A program made the position numbers and the translations under genes. The notes below the pieces were generated by a model that was given only the letters and a program-made list of their open reading frames with translations, was not told the DNA's origin and did no database searches. A stretch of 64,000 bases of DNA, taken from positions 434,001 through 498,000 of the forward strand of contig JAGKQI010000073.1 of assembly GCA_018806915.1 (NCBI GenBank), written 5' to 3'. This document shows positions 54,281 through 64,000 of the stretch, one piece after another (position 1 is the stretch's first letter; each line of letters begins with the position of its first letter). The DNA is from Phytophthora colocasiae. Its lineage: Eukaryota; Oomycota; Peronosporomycetes; Peronosporales; Peronosporaceae.

Positions 54281-54518
54281 ACTACCGGTAGTCACACTTC
54301 CAGGCTCACTGTACGCCCCTGCACCGCGGTAAAAGTTGCACCGACTTCGCGACATATGCGCGAGTGCTAACCACAAAAATAAAAAAATACTACCGACAAA
54401 CTCGGAAAGATCTAACCAGCTGAAAGATCTGACCAGTCTCTAACTTTAGAGATTCTTATCCGGAAATCTCTACAAACCTTTGACTTGAAAAAGTTCGGCA
54501 TATATTCAACCAATGAAA

Positions 54519-55149
54519 TTACAGACTAACACTTTGTCCAGTTATTTGCCCCACTGCACCAGAAATGATATCTTGGACACAAGTAGAATCATCTTCCTGG
54601 TTATCCACAAGATTAAGCCGGCTAAGATCCTCGAGCATTCCTTGAACGTCCCCGCTGGTTGTGGACCCAAAGTACGGACCTGCTCGATCAAAGGCATGCC
54701 TCACAGTTTCTGCGGAAATTGCCTGAAGCGCCAACAGCGCTTGATCAAACATATATCTTCGCCGCTGTACTGAATTCACTGGCAACCCGTTCAACACCGC
54801 AGCTTGCGCGCAGTTCATGCGCATGTGTGTCTTGAGTGGCGACATCACGCCAACGTCGAGCGGCTGCGCAATCCCTGTGCATCCTGGAGGCACAAAATGA
54901 ACGCTTGTGCCGATGTCTCCTAGAGCGTCCTGTACACTCTTCATTTTGTGGGTCTTCAGCGTGTCCAATAGTAGCACAGAATAGCCATTGAAAAGATGTT
55001 TCTATCCATTCTAGCATAACGCGCTCGTCAAACCAAGCGTTTTCTTGAAAAGAGCATGTCGCCACATGATGCGGCACATACCCCTTTACCTCTTTTTCGA
55101 CCTCTCCCCCAGGCTGTCCCTTGAATACGAAGTGCGGTGGCAGCACCAA
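54519..55149 (-). pseudogene. Pogo/Jerky-type DDE transposase fragment
   Basis: Minus-strand pieces LVLPPHFVFKGQPGGE, ENAWFDERVMLEWIE, then after a frameshift VLLLDTLKTHKMKSVQDAL and PPGCTGIAQPLDVGVMSPLK. These are the second and third catalytic regions of the DDE_1 family. The N-terminus and first Asp are missing. It belongs to the same broad family as the fragment at 25918-27052 but is not a close copy. Confidence 0.8.
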
Positions 55150-55531
55150 GCCATCTGCACGTACCTAGGCGAAAGCGGTTTGTGTGCTAAAGAGGAATGC
55201 GCGCAAGTGGTTGGCTATGAGCCATCGATTTTTAGCCAATGAGCAATACCTTGATGGTCGGAATGATCTGACCAGTGTCTAAATATTGGTATGTCCTTTC
55301 TGTGTACCTCAGTTTGACTTGCACATCCGGGGAAAACTGGTTAGACGGTATATATAGAAACTAAAATATAGGACACCGGGTTAGTGATAGCATTATGCGT
55401 AAATATCGCTTTAGGACAGATTTGATCGTACTAAAAACAGTTTGCACCGAACTGTACTGTATATGCTGTTAAAACAACAAACACCTTACTATTTGTTTAC
55501 CTAATTGCGTTAAACGGCAACTGATTTCCAT
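55150..55531. other. Gene-free spacer
   Basis: AT-rich sequence between the transposase fragment and the ABCG 3' end. Nothing recognised. Confidence 0.5.
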
Positions 55532-58500
55532 CTATACTTCCTCTTTTCGTGGTTGTTTTACCACTTCATCATCTTCATCATCGAGGTCGGCGAAGCCACG
55601 ATGCAGGGGGACCTGCAGTGATAAAAACAGAAAGGCAAGCACTTGCAGACTCACTGCAATCAGAGCGAGAGCCGTAACATCGTAATACCGATTGGCGTAG
55701 TCCATACCAAGCGTCTTGAGATACACCTCGCCGTAAACTGGAACGGCAGGGTACCCGGGAGCATCGAACTTGAGAATCAGACCTTTGAGTTCGTTGGTCA
55801 TAAGGATCTCGAATGCGTAGCTGAAAATCGATAGATGCTTCAGCCAACCCACAGACGACGGCATGGTCTGCGAGTTCAGCAAAAACCCACCAAAGAGAAG
55901 CATGACCAGCAGAGCCACCGTCGCGCCAAGATTTGCAGACCCAACACGTCTAGAGAGCACACCGACGAGGAGGCAAATTGCGCCAGCTGCTACGTTGAAC
56001 AGCACCAGCGTGAGTGAGAACATCAGGAAGCGCCCCGTCGTCGCTTGCAGTCCCATGATCCAATAGAAGATGCTCGCAAAAAGCGAGGCAGGCAATATCC
56101 GCAGCAATAGCGTATCCAACGTGGCCTTGGCAAGGAAGTAGCTGAATACTCCGTAGTACATCGCGCCAGTTTCACGAAGAAAAATAGGGCGTTCGCCGAT
56201 GAACAAGTCCATAGAGCTCATGCTCGCAAAGCCGAAGAAAGTCAAGATAAAGTAGAATGCACCCATGCGATTCTGGAATCCTGCAAGGTCGTTGGTCACG
56301 TGGTTGAAGATCAATCCGCCGAAGAGAGCTAGCGACAGGCTCAACGCAATGTGCAGCACTAGCAGTGACCGGTGACGAAGAATGTTCTGCGCCGTCCGCG
56401 CAAAGAGCACACGAATCTCCACTAGCATTGATCGAGGTAGTGTTTTGATATCACCGTTGGTGTCTGCTTCGGTAACAGGTGGAGGGCTGCGAGGAGTACC
56501 AGGACCTGTAGGTATTCCCAGCGTACTCGGTTCTTTAGGGGTTCCCGCACCCACTGGTGAAGCCAGCATGTTCTTCAAACGCGGGGTGTCGAGCGATGCA
56601 TCTGATTTCATAAAAGGCGACGATTCCGCCCTAGGTATAGGACTGCCGATCGTGAAGCGTGGGGTAATATTCTGCAGGCGAACGCGAGAGACTGAAGAGA
56701 ACGTAGTTGGTTTGGACGACACAGGAGAAGGCTCACGCTTCATGTGAGACCGGATCATGGGGATATTGTTCGTGTCGGACGCGACGTCGAGGATGAAGTC
56801 AGCAATGTTCTCATTCTATACAACAGATTAAGATACACGGTGTGAGAGCATAATTCAAGAACGCAATAAATGCAAAAAGCTGAATACATACCTCTGGACA
56901 CTTAAAGCCAAGATCTTGGAAGTAACTTTTGGACTCTGCAGGCGCTCCGCTGTAAAGCAACTTGCCCTTACCGAGTAGCATAATCTTGTCCAGAAGCAAG
57001 AAAGACTTTGCGCTTGGTTGATGGATACTAAGCACAACAATACGCCCATGGCCTGCCAGTTCTTTCACAAGTTGTACAACCGAGTGTGCAGAGGAGCTAT
57101 CCAACCCAGATGTCGGCTCATCGAGAATGAGAATCTGCGGCGCCGTTACGAGTTCCATACCAATACTGACACGCCTTCTTTCACCACCAGATACGCCACG
57201 TCGGCTACTGTTTCCTCCCACCGATCCGATGCGCGAGTTAGCAACGTGAGTGAGGTTGAGCTCTGCGATAGTACGATCCACCATTGCATCCTTCACTCTA
57301 TCGGACAGCGTTGAAGGAAGACGAAGCTGGGCCGAGTACAAAATACACTCACGTACAGTGAGCGTTGAGTAGAGTGAGTCATCCTGCTGCACGTACGCAG
57401 CAATACGACGATATCCCTTCGACAGCCGTTTGCCATCAAGCAACAGTTCACCAACAAACTGCGATCTGCCATTTTCCACTGCTGCAAGTGCGTTTAGCAG
57501 TGTCGTCTTGCCTGACCCACTGGGTCCCAATAAACCCAGAACTTCACCTCGTGAAACATTCCCCGAAATCTTGTGTAGGATACGCTTGTGATCCTCAGCT
57601 GTGTTCGATGACTCCGCATAGCAACTGATGTGACGAAACTCAAGTGTACCTGTAAATCCAGACGTGAACTTGAGAATTTCAGTCTCCACATCTTCATTCT
57701 GTCCGCGACGAATACTGGCAGTCAAACAACAAGAACAAGCACAACCACAGAGCAGTAACGTTGCTGCCAACGCTGCACATGCCACAATAGCAACCCAGAG
57801 GCTGTTAATTCCACCCGAATCACCACCGGAGCTACCACTTCCTGAGGCGCTGCTCCCACCACTTCCAGTCCGTTCGCAAGCCGAAGCTGTACACGTAGCA
57901 GACAATGGAATGGGCGATCCCTCAATGACAATAGCAAGTTGAGTCTGGTTCGTCACTTCAATCTTGGCTGGTTTCCCACTTAAAGTGCTCTCCACTAGAG
58001 CCTTCGTCATGGCCGAGCACTGAGGCCCACACTTGCAATCAATCTGCGCACATTCCCCATTGGCGTCGCCCGTAGCGAAGGCACACTGCGTAATATTGCA
58101 GTCAATCACATGCGTACTATGTACCGTGTCCTTTGCCTTGAAGACAGCAGCCGAGCAGCTGGCTACTCCCTGTACGTCTCGATCGCAACGCACATCCAGC
58201 GCCCCATCGGGGAAAAGAGCTTGCAGGTCCGTGGACAACGTACAGCCGTAGGTCTTAATCGATGCATGCGCGTCATAACTTAGCCCAGTGACACATGAGA
58301 AGTCGGAGCCGAAGGTGGCGCTGCAGATGTCTGACGAAGCGGCGTTTAGTGAACCGCTGGTCGTGCACATGCGACAGCCGAAGCCACTGAAGCCCTCGCG
58401 GCAGTCGCAGTGGCCTGTGGTCGCGTTAAGTTGCTCGTAGTGAGGATCACATGGCGCACTGGAGAAGGAGAAGGAGGAGGGGGAAGCAGAGGCTGGTAGA

Positions 58501-58541
58501 AACGCCAGCGACAGCAGCGAGAGGCTCACCAGAGACCGCAT
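55532..58541 (-). CDS. ABCG-type half transporter with Cys-rich N-terminus
   Basis: Two exons, 58541-56892 and 56815-55532; the 76-nt intron starts GTATGT and ends TATAG and keeps the frame. Total 977 residues. A signal peptide (MRSLVSLSLLSLAFLPASAS) is followed by an EGF-like Cys-rich part (HCDCREGFSGFGCRMC) and a Ser/Gly linker. A membrane helix comes near residue 250. The nucleotide-binding domain has Walker A GLLGPSGSGKTT, signature VSGGERRRVSIG and Walker B ILILDEPTSGLD. Exon 2 begins NENIADFILDVASD, then a Pro/Thr linker and the six-helix membrane domain. NBD before TMD and the Cys-rich head resemble plant ABCG24/28-type transporters. Lipids or secondary metabolites are likely substrates by family; nothing here fixes them. 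It must dimerise to work. Confidence 0.93.
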
Positions 58542-58871
58542 GAGCGTCAGGGGCGGAATGCGGAATGGTAACTCGTTTTGAGTGACAGGATCAGATGCAT
58601 AGAAAGACTGGATACATGAAAAGGAGTTTTGACCAATTATAATATGGCTACATCATAGTTTTAACGAATCAGTAACAAGACGCAACTAGTGAAATTCTGA
58701 TCCTGGTCTGCCAATATTCTGCATCTTCAAGCACTTGCTTGACACAGGGAAGTGCAGGCTTGCAGAGGTGTCGGAGACTAAAGAGCGACAAGAAGAGGAA
58801 GCTACAGCGCAAATGACGCGAAAAACACGAAGACTTGTTGCTCAAGAGACGTCTCACTGCTGATGGAAATG
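58542..58871. other. Intergenic region, ABCG 5' flank and ABCB 3' end
   Basis: 330 bp; promoter of the ABCG gene expected here. An Arg/Cys-rich 62-codon minus-strand frame at 58669-58857 is not supported as a gene. Confidence 0.5.
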
Positions 58872-61800
58872 TTATGAAGTTAAGACTCCAGTCTGTAACT
58901 CGACCATACCTCTATACAGCCCACCGCTCAATTGCATCAGCTCCTCGTGACTTCCAAGCTCCACGATCGTGCCGTCGCGTGTCACGGCGATCACGTCCGC
59001 CTTCCGAATCGTCGACAAACGGTGAGCCACCACAATCGTCGTGCGTTGCTTTTGCGCCATCAAGGCGTCCAGCGAAGCCTGTACAATGTGTTCACTCTCG
59101 TTGTCCAGTGCACTCGTCGCCTCGTCCAGAAGCAGCACGTCCGGGTCGCGCAGGATGGCACGCGCAATGGCGATCCGCTGCTTCTGGCCGCCAGACACCT
59201 GCGCGCCGCGATCACCCACCTCCGTGTCGAAACCGCGTGGGAAGTTCGAGATGAAGTCGAAAGCGTTGGCGCTTCTAGCTGCTTCCTCCACCTCCAGTCG
59301 AGTCGCATCTGGTTTCCCTAATGCGATGTTATCTGCGATCGTACCGGAGAAGAGTACCGGCTCCTGGCTCACCAGCGAAATACGGTCACGCAGCCACGGC
59401 AGACTCAAGCTGCGCACGTCGTGTCCGTCCAGCGTCACAACACCCGCCGACGGGTCGTAGAAGCGCTCTAGAAGCGCGATGGCGGTGCTCTTACCACTGC
59501 CGCTCGCTCCGACCAAAGCCACTGTCTGACCACGTCGAATGGACAAGTTGTAGTCCTGGTAAATGGCAGCATTCGGTCTGGATGGGTACCCGAATGTGAG
59601 CTTCTTGAAGTGGATGTCGCCCTCGATGCTCGGTAGTACAGTTCCTGCGGTGGATGTGGCGTCGATCTCCGGCACGCGGTCGATGATCTTGAACACGTTA
59701 GCAGCGGCTTGTTTGGCTTTCTCTCCATCCACAGAGCCTTGCGAGGCCATACCGACACTAAAAGATCCCATCATAAAAACCATGAGAACCACAAAAAGGT
59801 CCTCGAAGCTGACTGTTCCATGGGATACCAGAATACCACCGATGTAGAAGACGAAAGAGAGGACCCAGAACGTGGTTCCCTGCGAGAGACCGAAGGAAAT
59901 GCCTCCGGACACTCCCAGTCTCTTGTCTTGCGCATTTGAGACGTCCAGGAAGGCTGTGTACTGCGCAACCAGATTTTTTTCCATTCCGAACGATGCGACC
60001 GTGCGAATTGAGTCGATGGCCTCCGAAAGTAGAGATCCAGCTGAGTCGTCTGCGTCGTTGTTTTTCTTGGCGTTAACCTGCCCGGACATTTGCTTTAGTC
60101 GCACGAAATTGACACCCACGAGGAACGGGGTCGTAGCCATCATGATCAGCGTCATTTCCCAACTGTAGTAAAATGCGACCGCGAAGATGATAGTGAACGT
60201 TGTTCCAGTCATGAGGCTTCGATTGAGGAAATCCGACGTCATCGCCTGGAGAATAGCAGCATCCGTGGACAACCGAGTCACTAGCGATCCTGACGAGTTC
60301 TCCTTGAGGTCGAACCAGCCCACTTCCTGATGCAGCATACCAGTGTACGTTGCAAGGCGAACCCGACTGATCAATCGACTGGAAGCAATACCGAACCAGT
60401 ACTCGGTCAGTGTGAACGAAGCACCACATACTACAGCTAGACAACCGAGAGCAAGCGAAAAGTACCGCATGTCGTGTAGCATTTCGTGCTTTGTCTTCTG
60501 GAGCTCGTAGTACAAGTGAATGATTTTGGCAATGAACATACCGCCCAATGGGTAAACGGAGCCCTTGAACACGGAAGATACCCCACCCAAGGCCATGAAC
60601 TTCCACTCAGGTAAACCCATTCTCCAAACACGAAGCGTTGACACTTCCAGTGTGTCTTCACTATCAGAGTTGCTGTCGTCGGCTTCATTGGGTTTGACAT
60701 CATCGATATCCGTCTCACTCGGTTTCTTCGACTCCATGTTAGATTGGATCACCCCATGGCCATCTCCCATGATTGAATTGTCATGTGTTCCTGTCTTCTT
60801 TTCAAGTTTTGCTTGAGCTTGAGCTTCAAGTAGACGGCGGTAATGACCATTCGCAACACGCAACAGCTCCTCGTGTGAACCTATCTCTACGATCCGACCG
60901 CCATTGTGCACGGCAATGCGATCTGCGTCTCGGATCGTTGACAACCGGTGCGCCACGATGATTGTTGTACGGTTCGATCCTGACACCAACCGATCCAGAG
61001 ACGACTGCACGATCCGTTCGCTCTCCGTGTCCAGTGCACTCGTCGCCTCGTCCAGCAACAGGATCGGGGGATTCTTGATGATAGCACGCGCGATGGCAAT
61101 GCGCTGCTTCTGACCTCCTGACAGCTGAGCCCCTCGTTCGCCCACTTCCGTTGCGAAGTTCTCTGGGAACTCCATGATGAAGTTGAACGCGTTTGCCATC
61201 TTGGCTGCCTCCATCACTTCACTATCCGATGCATCCGGTCGGCCGTGGCGGATGTTCTCCATGATCGATGTCGCGAAGAGAACAGGTTCTTGTCCGACCA
61301 AACCGATCTGCTGTCGCAGCCACTTCACGTTGAGTGAACGAACATCTTCGCCATCGATCTTCACAGAGCCGACCAGTGGGTCGTAGAAGCGCTCGAGCAA
61401 CGAGATCACTGTGCTCTTGCCACTACCGCTCGGACCCACCAGCGCCACCGTTTCTCCAGCCTTGATCTTGAGCGAATACCCGCGACACACCTCCACTTCA
61501 GGCCGAGACGGATATGCGAACCTTACGTTGTCGATGTCGATGTCTCCTGAAACGTGATTCAGTTTCTTGCCTTGATCATCGTTGGTAGGTTCGATCAGCG
61601 AAGGGTGTTTGATAACTTCGAAGACGTCGAAGGCAGCAGCACAAGCAGAGAAGACCGCTTGCAGATTTGGGCCTGCCTGTCCTAACGCCATCGCTCCCTG
61701 CATTACAGCGAAGAACACTGTGATGACACGACCACCATCGTAGCAACTGGAGCCACTGCACGTGTTGCCGTCCAGTTGATCCCGTGCAACAAACACGGCA

Positions 61801-62750
61801 CCCAGGAAGAAACCAAGCGAGTACATGAGGAAAATCATCATGTACATCAGTCCACTGCCCCAGCCCACAGCAAACGCCTTCTTGATCCCAGCGTTCGTGG
61901 CTCCTTCAAGAGAGCGACTGTACTTGTCGGTGAAATGCTGCACCGAGTTAAACATGTGCACCGTGCGGATGTTGCTGAGCGACTCCTGCGCCACAGCTCC
62001 AGCCTCTGCGTATGCCTGCATCCCATCGTGTGTAGCTGCGACGATCACTTTCTTGGCCAGCATCCCGCTCAAGGCAACAAACGGCACCACTGCCATCAAA
62101 ATCAACGTCAACTCCCAGCCCTTCACAAAAGCGATGATGATTCCCGCTACTACAGTTGCCGAGAAGTGGAGCATGTCGCTCATCTTGGATCCAATGCCGT
62201 CTTGGATAGTGACGGTGGCATCGGCTACACGAGAAGATAGCTGCATTGGGTCATTGACGTCAAACCAGCCAATCTCCTTGGTGATAATTGCGTTGACGTA
62301 AAGGCTTCGGATGCGCTTGGACTGACGCGACGCTGTGAGGGACCAGCAGTAGACCTGCAAGTAGCCTGCAAGAAGACCCACGACGCCCACAATGGTGAGG
62401 TTACGAGCAACTTTGTTAACACTGGATGAGAAGTCGTCGGAGATTGAGCTTCCTTGAGTTGTCGAGCCGAAGGAATTGATGAGGTTGCCCAGTAGAAGAA
62501 CCATCAGCGGTCGCAGAACGCCAGCGCCTATAGCCCCAAGCGTCCCGAGAGCCATGAGCAGCTTATCAGTCGAGTCCGCGAAGGAGAAGAGCTCGAGCAC
62601 CGGTACTTGCTTCTTTTTGCCAGTTTCATCTTTGAATTTGTCCAGAATCTTGGCTTTCTCGTCGTCGCTCTCTTGTGAAAGTCGAGGTGTGAGCACTTCG
62701 ACGTACGGCTCATGGTCAGGGCTGCTGGGGCCTCCCGGTTGAGGTGCCAT
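58872..62750 (-). CDS. ABCB full transporter (MDR/P-glycoprotein type)
   Basis: One exon; 1292 residues from the ATG at 62750 (MAPQPGGPSSPDHEPYVEV). An in-frame ATG at 62819 would add 23 residues with no obvious role. The order is TMD1-NBD1-TMD2-NBD2. NBD1 has Walker A VGPSGSGKST near residue 440, signature LSGGQKQRIAIARAI and Walker B ILLLDEATSALD. NBD2 has Walker A VGASGSGKST near residue 1083, signature VSGGQKQRIAIARAI and VLLLDEATSALD. All ATP-site motifs look intact, so both sites should hydrolyse ATP. Such pumps export hydrophobic compounds or lipids across the plasma membrane. It is divergent from a paralogue starting at 63489. Confidence 0.95.
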   Translation of the reverse strand: MAPQPGGPSSPDHEPYVEVLTPRLSQESDDEKAKILDKFKDETGKKKQVPVLELFSFADSTDKLLMALGTLGAIGAGVLRPLMVLLLGNLINSFGSTTQGSSISDDFSSSVNKVARNLTIVGVVGLLAGYLQVYCWSLTASRQSKRIRSLYVNAIITKEIGWFDVNDPMQLSSRVADATVTIQDGIGSKMSDMLHFSATVVAGIIIAFVKGWELTLILMAVVPFVALSGMLAKKVIVAATHDGMQAYAEAGAVAQESLSNIRTVHMFNSVQHFTDKYSRSLEGATNAGIKKAFAVGWGSGLMYMMIFLMYSLGFFLGAVFVARDQLDGNTCSGSSCYDGGRVITVFFAVMQGAMALGQAGPNLQAVFSACAAAFDVFEVIKHPSLIEPTNDDQGKKLNHVSGDIDIDNVRFAYPSRPEVEVCRGYSLKIKAGETVALVGPSGSGKSTVISLLERFYDPLVGSVKIDGEDVRSLNVKWLRQQIGLVGQEPVLFATSIMENIRHGRPDASDSEVMEAAKMANAFNFIMEFPENFATEVGERGAQLSGGQKQRIAIARAIIKNPPILLLDEATSALDTESERIVQSSLDRLVSGSNRTTIIVAHRLSTIRDADRIAVHNGGRIVEIGSHEELLRVANGHYRRLLEAQAQAKLEKKTGTHDNSIMGDGHGVIQSNMESKKPSETDIDDVKPNEADDSNSDSEDTLEVSTLRVWRMGLPEWKFMALGGVSSVFKGSVYPLGGMFIAKIIHLYYELQKTKHEMLHDMRYFSLALGCLAVVCGASFTLTEYWFGIASSRLISRVRLATYTGMLHQEVGWFDLKENSSGSLVTRLSTDAAILQAMTSDFLNRSLMTGTTFTIIFAVAFYYSWEMTLIMMATTPFLVGVNFVRLKQMSGQVNAKKNNDADDSAGSLLSEAIDSIRTVASFGMEKNLVAQYTAFLDVSNAQDKRLGVSGGISFGLSQGTTFWVLSFVFYIGGILVSHGTVSFEDLFVVLMVFMMGSFSVGMASQGSVDGEKAKQAAANVFKIIDRVPEIDATSTAGTVLPSIEGDIHFKKLTFGYPSRPNAAIYQDYNLSIRRGQTVALVGASGSGKSTAIALLERFYDPSAGVVTLDGHDVRSLSLPWLRDRISLVSQEPVLFSGTIADNIALGKPDATRLEVEEAARSANAFDFISNFPRGFDTEVGDRGAQVSGGQKQRIAIARAILRDPDVLLLDEATSALDNESEHIVQASLDALMAQKQRTTIVVAHRLSTIRKADVIAVTRDGTIVELGSHEELMQLSGGLYRGMVELQTGVLTS

Positions 62751-63488
62751 TGAAGACTGAGGATAACAATTGGGATGTTCAGTACTTGTGCGATGCAGGG
62801 TAAGTTGGAGAATGAGCATCTATTGACCATTGCTCCTGCAAATATGAAGGGGTGCCGCACGTACAGTGTGGGTAATACAAAAGCGTGGGTAAACACGATT
62901 TCAATTGGTCAAAATATGAGCAAGAAAAAACGTGATTGGCTACCTGGGGCACAATCGAGAGTAGAAACGAGTCAGCTTGCCCGCATCAACAATGGCGTTG
63001 AAGTCCGCTGGAAGTCTCCTCCTGGCCATCACGAAAGCCGCAAACTTTCTGTTGTGCGCACGTACTCATGTCCAATGTTTCAGCTTGTGTGCTGTAGCTG
63101 CCCGTTTGATAAAAGGCTCCATATTCTTTATTTGTAGTACTACTAGACGTATTATAGTACTACAATCTGGAGCCTTTATCAAGCGGGCACGTATAGTCGC
63201 AGCCTGCCTCTGACGTGGCTCTACAACGGTGAGAGATCATGCCTTGAAAATACATTCAGGCTACGACAGCCAGTCTGTCGACGAGTGGATAAAGAAATTG
63301 ACTGATCACATCATAATTGACATATTGCTAACGTATGGAGGATATTTCTTACAGTTTGCGCGTGTAGGGGTAGGGATCAAGTTTACCTGCATCGATAAAA
63401 TGCACGGCCGGCCGAGTTCGCTCATTCCGCAATTTGCCAAGTCAAAAGCACAAGCACATACTCAACATTGCTAGTCAAGAGATACATC
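62751..63488. promoter_or_regulatory. Divergent promoter region between two ABCB genes
   Basis: 738 bp shared by the two ABCB paralogues. It contains a long imperfect hairpin at 63100-63188. Minor open frames on the plus strand (62775-63137, 63229-63474) have no family features. Confidence 0.55.
63100..63188. repeat. Long hairpin (MITE-like) between ABCB genes
   Basis: GCCCGTTTGATAAAAGGCTC at the left pairs with GAGCCTTTATCAAGCGGGC at the right with one mismatch and one bulge, and the inner GTAGTACTA pairs with TAGTACTAC. The whole 89 bp can fold into a single arm with a short loop. No clear target duplication. Confidence 0.75.
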
Positions 63489-64000
63489 ATGACATCGCTC
63501 CCTGATACCAGCAGAACTGACACTCACAACTATGTGGAAATGCGTTCGCCTCAATCTTCGCATCAGCATTCCGATGGTGCAGTTGTAAATGTAGTGGATG
63601 AACATTTGGAGGCACCTAGACAGGTGTCCTTGTTAGAGCTCTTCAGCTTCGCAGACACTACCGACAAATTGCTCATGCTCTTGGGCACCTTTGGGGCCGG
63701 AGTCTTACGCCCCATCTTGGTCCTTCTGTATGGAGACATTATCAACGAGTTCGGTGAGGCTAGGGAGGGGGAAACGCCGACTCTCTCCATGTCCAGCGTC
63801 CGTACTGCATCCATCAACTTTATGATTGTGGGCGTCGTCGGCTTCATCACAGCCTACCTGCAGATCTACTGCTGGTCTCTCACGGCGTCGCGTCAATCCA
63901 AGCGCATCCGAAGTCTCTACGTCAACGCGATCATCACTAAAGAGATCGGCTGGTTCGACGTCAATGACCCAATGCAGCTATCGTCACGTGTGGTTGATGC
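63489..64000 (+). CDS. ABCB full transporter, second copy (5' part, cut by window end)
   Basis: Open from the ATG at 63489 (MTSLPDTSRTDTHNYVEMRS) to the window end without a stop; about 170 residues visible. It aligns with the minus-strand ABCB: LLELFSFADTTDKLLM, VGVVGFITAYLQIYCWSL and QSKRIRSLYVNAIITKEIGW are nearly the same, and the first transmembrane helix lacks three residues present in the paralogue. The paralogue pair is head-to-head and probably arose by inverted duplication. The nucleotide-binding domains lie beyond the window. Confidence 0.9.
   Translation, partial: MTSLPDTSRTDTHNYVEMRSPQSSHQHSDGAVVNVVDEHLEAPRQVSLLELFSFADTTDKLLMLLGTFGAGVLRPILVLLYGDIINEFGEAREGETPTLSMSSVRTASINFMIVGVVGFITAYLQIYCWSLTASRQSKRIRSLYVNAIITKEIGWFDVNDPMQLSSRVVD

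Noticed and set aside
58669..58857. 62-codon frame with a hydrophobic N-terminal part
   Set aside because: Short, Cys/Arg-rich, between two ABC genes, no cleavage site pattern or effector motif that I can support.

Overview
The window looks like nuclear DNA of an oomycete, most likely Phytophthora or a close relative. The reasons are compact genes with short GT-AG introns (about 32-80 nt), intergenic gaps of 50-800 bp, oomycete-type gypsy and copia elements, and a host gene set (NPC1 sterol transporters, ABCB and ABCG transporters, DNA polymerase eta, roadblock dynein light chain) without operons or bacterial signals. The species cannot be fixed from the sequence alone.

Layout. 1-23.8 kb is a gene-dense arm: a coiled-coil gene (partial, minus) divergent from a roadblock dynein light chain; an NPC1 homologue on the minus strand with a 10-nt frameshifting gap; a six-exon coiled-coil/EF-hand gene; a large minus-strand protein with PDZ-like repeats and a possible lipid-binding domain; DNA polymerase eta; a second, intact NPC1 on the plus strand; and a PAF-acetylhydrolase-type lipase. 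The two NPC1 genes are an inverted pair whose 5' ends face each other across about 11 kb.

25.2-55.1 kb is a nest of transposons. A complete Ty3/gypsy element (25167-41108, minus orientation, GACT target duplication) carries a 3.8-kb inverted core (35054-38882), a solo LTR with its own CTTC duplication (33142-34537), a pogo-type transposase fragment in its 3' LTR, and a spliced antisense reading frame. Next to it a copia-like LTR is interrupted by a Tigger/pogo element (42007-46311, TA duplication), whose transposase gene is itself interrupted by a piggyBac element with an open transposase frame (43130-45897, TTAA duplication). A tRNA-Ser(UGA), a (TTAC)n array, a decayed copia body, an IS630/Tc1-type remnant, a second copy of the copia-like LTR and another pogo-type fragment follow.

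55.5-64 kb returns to host genes: an ABCG half transporter with a Cys-rich N-terminus and two divergently transcribed ABCB (MDR-type) genes, the second cut by the window end.

Functionally, the host genes lean towards lipid and small-molecule transport: two NPC1, a phospholipase-type hydrolase, a possible lipid-binding PDZ protein and three ABC transporters. Phytophthora cannot make sterols and takes them from its surroundings, so duplicated NPC1 genes are biologically sensible, but nothing here shows that the genes act together.
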